Shown in pieces: positions 63,652 to 64,000 of a stretch of 64,000 bases of DNA (its first letter is position 1; each line of letters begins with the position of its first letter). The DNA comes from Eopsaltria australis (lineage: Eukaryota > Chordata > Aves > Passeriformes > Petroicidae), in contig JAVTVJ010000011.1 in the NCBI GenBank assembly GCA_034509425.1, positions 8,198,001 through 8,262,000 of the forward strand, read 5' to 3'. Under the pieces are notes generated by a model. That model searched no databases and was not told where the DNA came from. It was given only the letters and a program-made list of their open reading frames with translations. The position numbers and the translations under genes are program-made.

Positions 63652-64000
63652 AAGTAACTGGTTTGGATGTGAAGATGTTTTGTATCTCATGTATCAACTA
63701 GAGAATGAATTTCTCTGCAACAGTAGAAAACTAAGAGCCTGCCTTTCAAACAGAGAGAAAATGCGTGTGGTGTTGAACTCATGATAGGCAAGAGCTTGGT
63801 TTTCACTTTGTTTTTTTTCTCTCCAAGCACTGATATATTCAAGAAATCTAAAGACACATTATCTTTAGCCTCCAGTATTGGCCTGTATGTAGCTGGGTGA
63901 CACACTGTGGAAACAGCCGTATAATGGAAGGGCATCAGCCTGCACATAAGTACTGCTGCCCCAGTGCTCTCTCTCACCTTTAAGAGGACTGTTGCTTGTG
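63652..64000. other. Non-coding interval at right edge
   Basis: Unique-looking DNA following the CR1 tail. The minus-strand 96-codon frame at 63687-63977 shows no recognisable domain and no paired splice sites. Confidence 0.45.

Noticed and set aside
63430..63697. Minus-strand frames of 65 and 81 codons
   Set aside because: Antisense translations of the CR1 tail.

Overview
The window looks like a non-coding, AT-rich stretch of a bird nuclear chromosome, either intergenic or deep intronic. Three clear, 5'-truncated CR1 LINE tails and at least one older CR1 piece are present. CR1 is the dominant retroposon of birds, and two of the tails carry the octamer-type 3' end (ATTCTATG/ATTCTGTG) expected of it. 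A solo long terminal repeat of the avian ERVL class lies at about 34.1-34.7 kb. I see nothing bacterial: no operons, no Shine-Dalgarno-led genes, no rRNA, no tRNA and no CRISPR array. Most open frames in the window are short chance frames or lie inside repeats.

Layout from left to right. At 28-212 (minus) is an ATG-led frame in good start context that runs exactly into a GTAAGT donor; it may be a first coding exon whose continuation lies outside the window. At 854-999 is a 146-base pure purine tract made mostly of GGAGAA hexamers. An old CR1 piece lies at about 3.3-3.4 kb. From 3.4 to 24.9 kb the DNA is unannotated. It holds a G11 run, a T56 run at 15.4 kb, a somewhat GC-richer pocket at 13-15 kb with a weak exon-like frame, and a perfect 16-base POU-like palindrome at 20.1 kb. 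At 25.2-24.97 kb and 30.0-29.84 kb (minus) are two frames bounded by good splice signals in matching phase. They are the best candidates for real coding exons here, and I could not assign them to a family. The ERVL LTR follows at 34.1-34.7 kb. A weak CR1 remnant is at 39.3 kb. CR1 tails lie at 48.5 kb (minus), 60.5-61.2 kb (minus) and 63.3-63.65 kb (plus), with another weak remnant at 61.7 kb.

If the minus-strand exon candidates are real, they would form the 3' end of one spliced gene (a 56-codon internal exon, a 4.6 kb intron, then a 73-codon terminal exon), with AATAAA signals about 380-420 bases past the stop. This rests on splice signals, phase and composition only. No protein family was recognised, and no claim of a new system is justified from the sequence alone. 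Coordinates of repeat ends are approximate because they were judged by eye against remembered consensus features.
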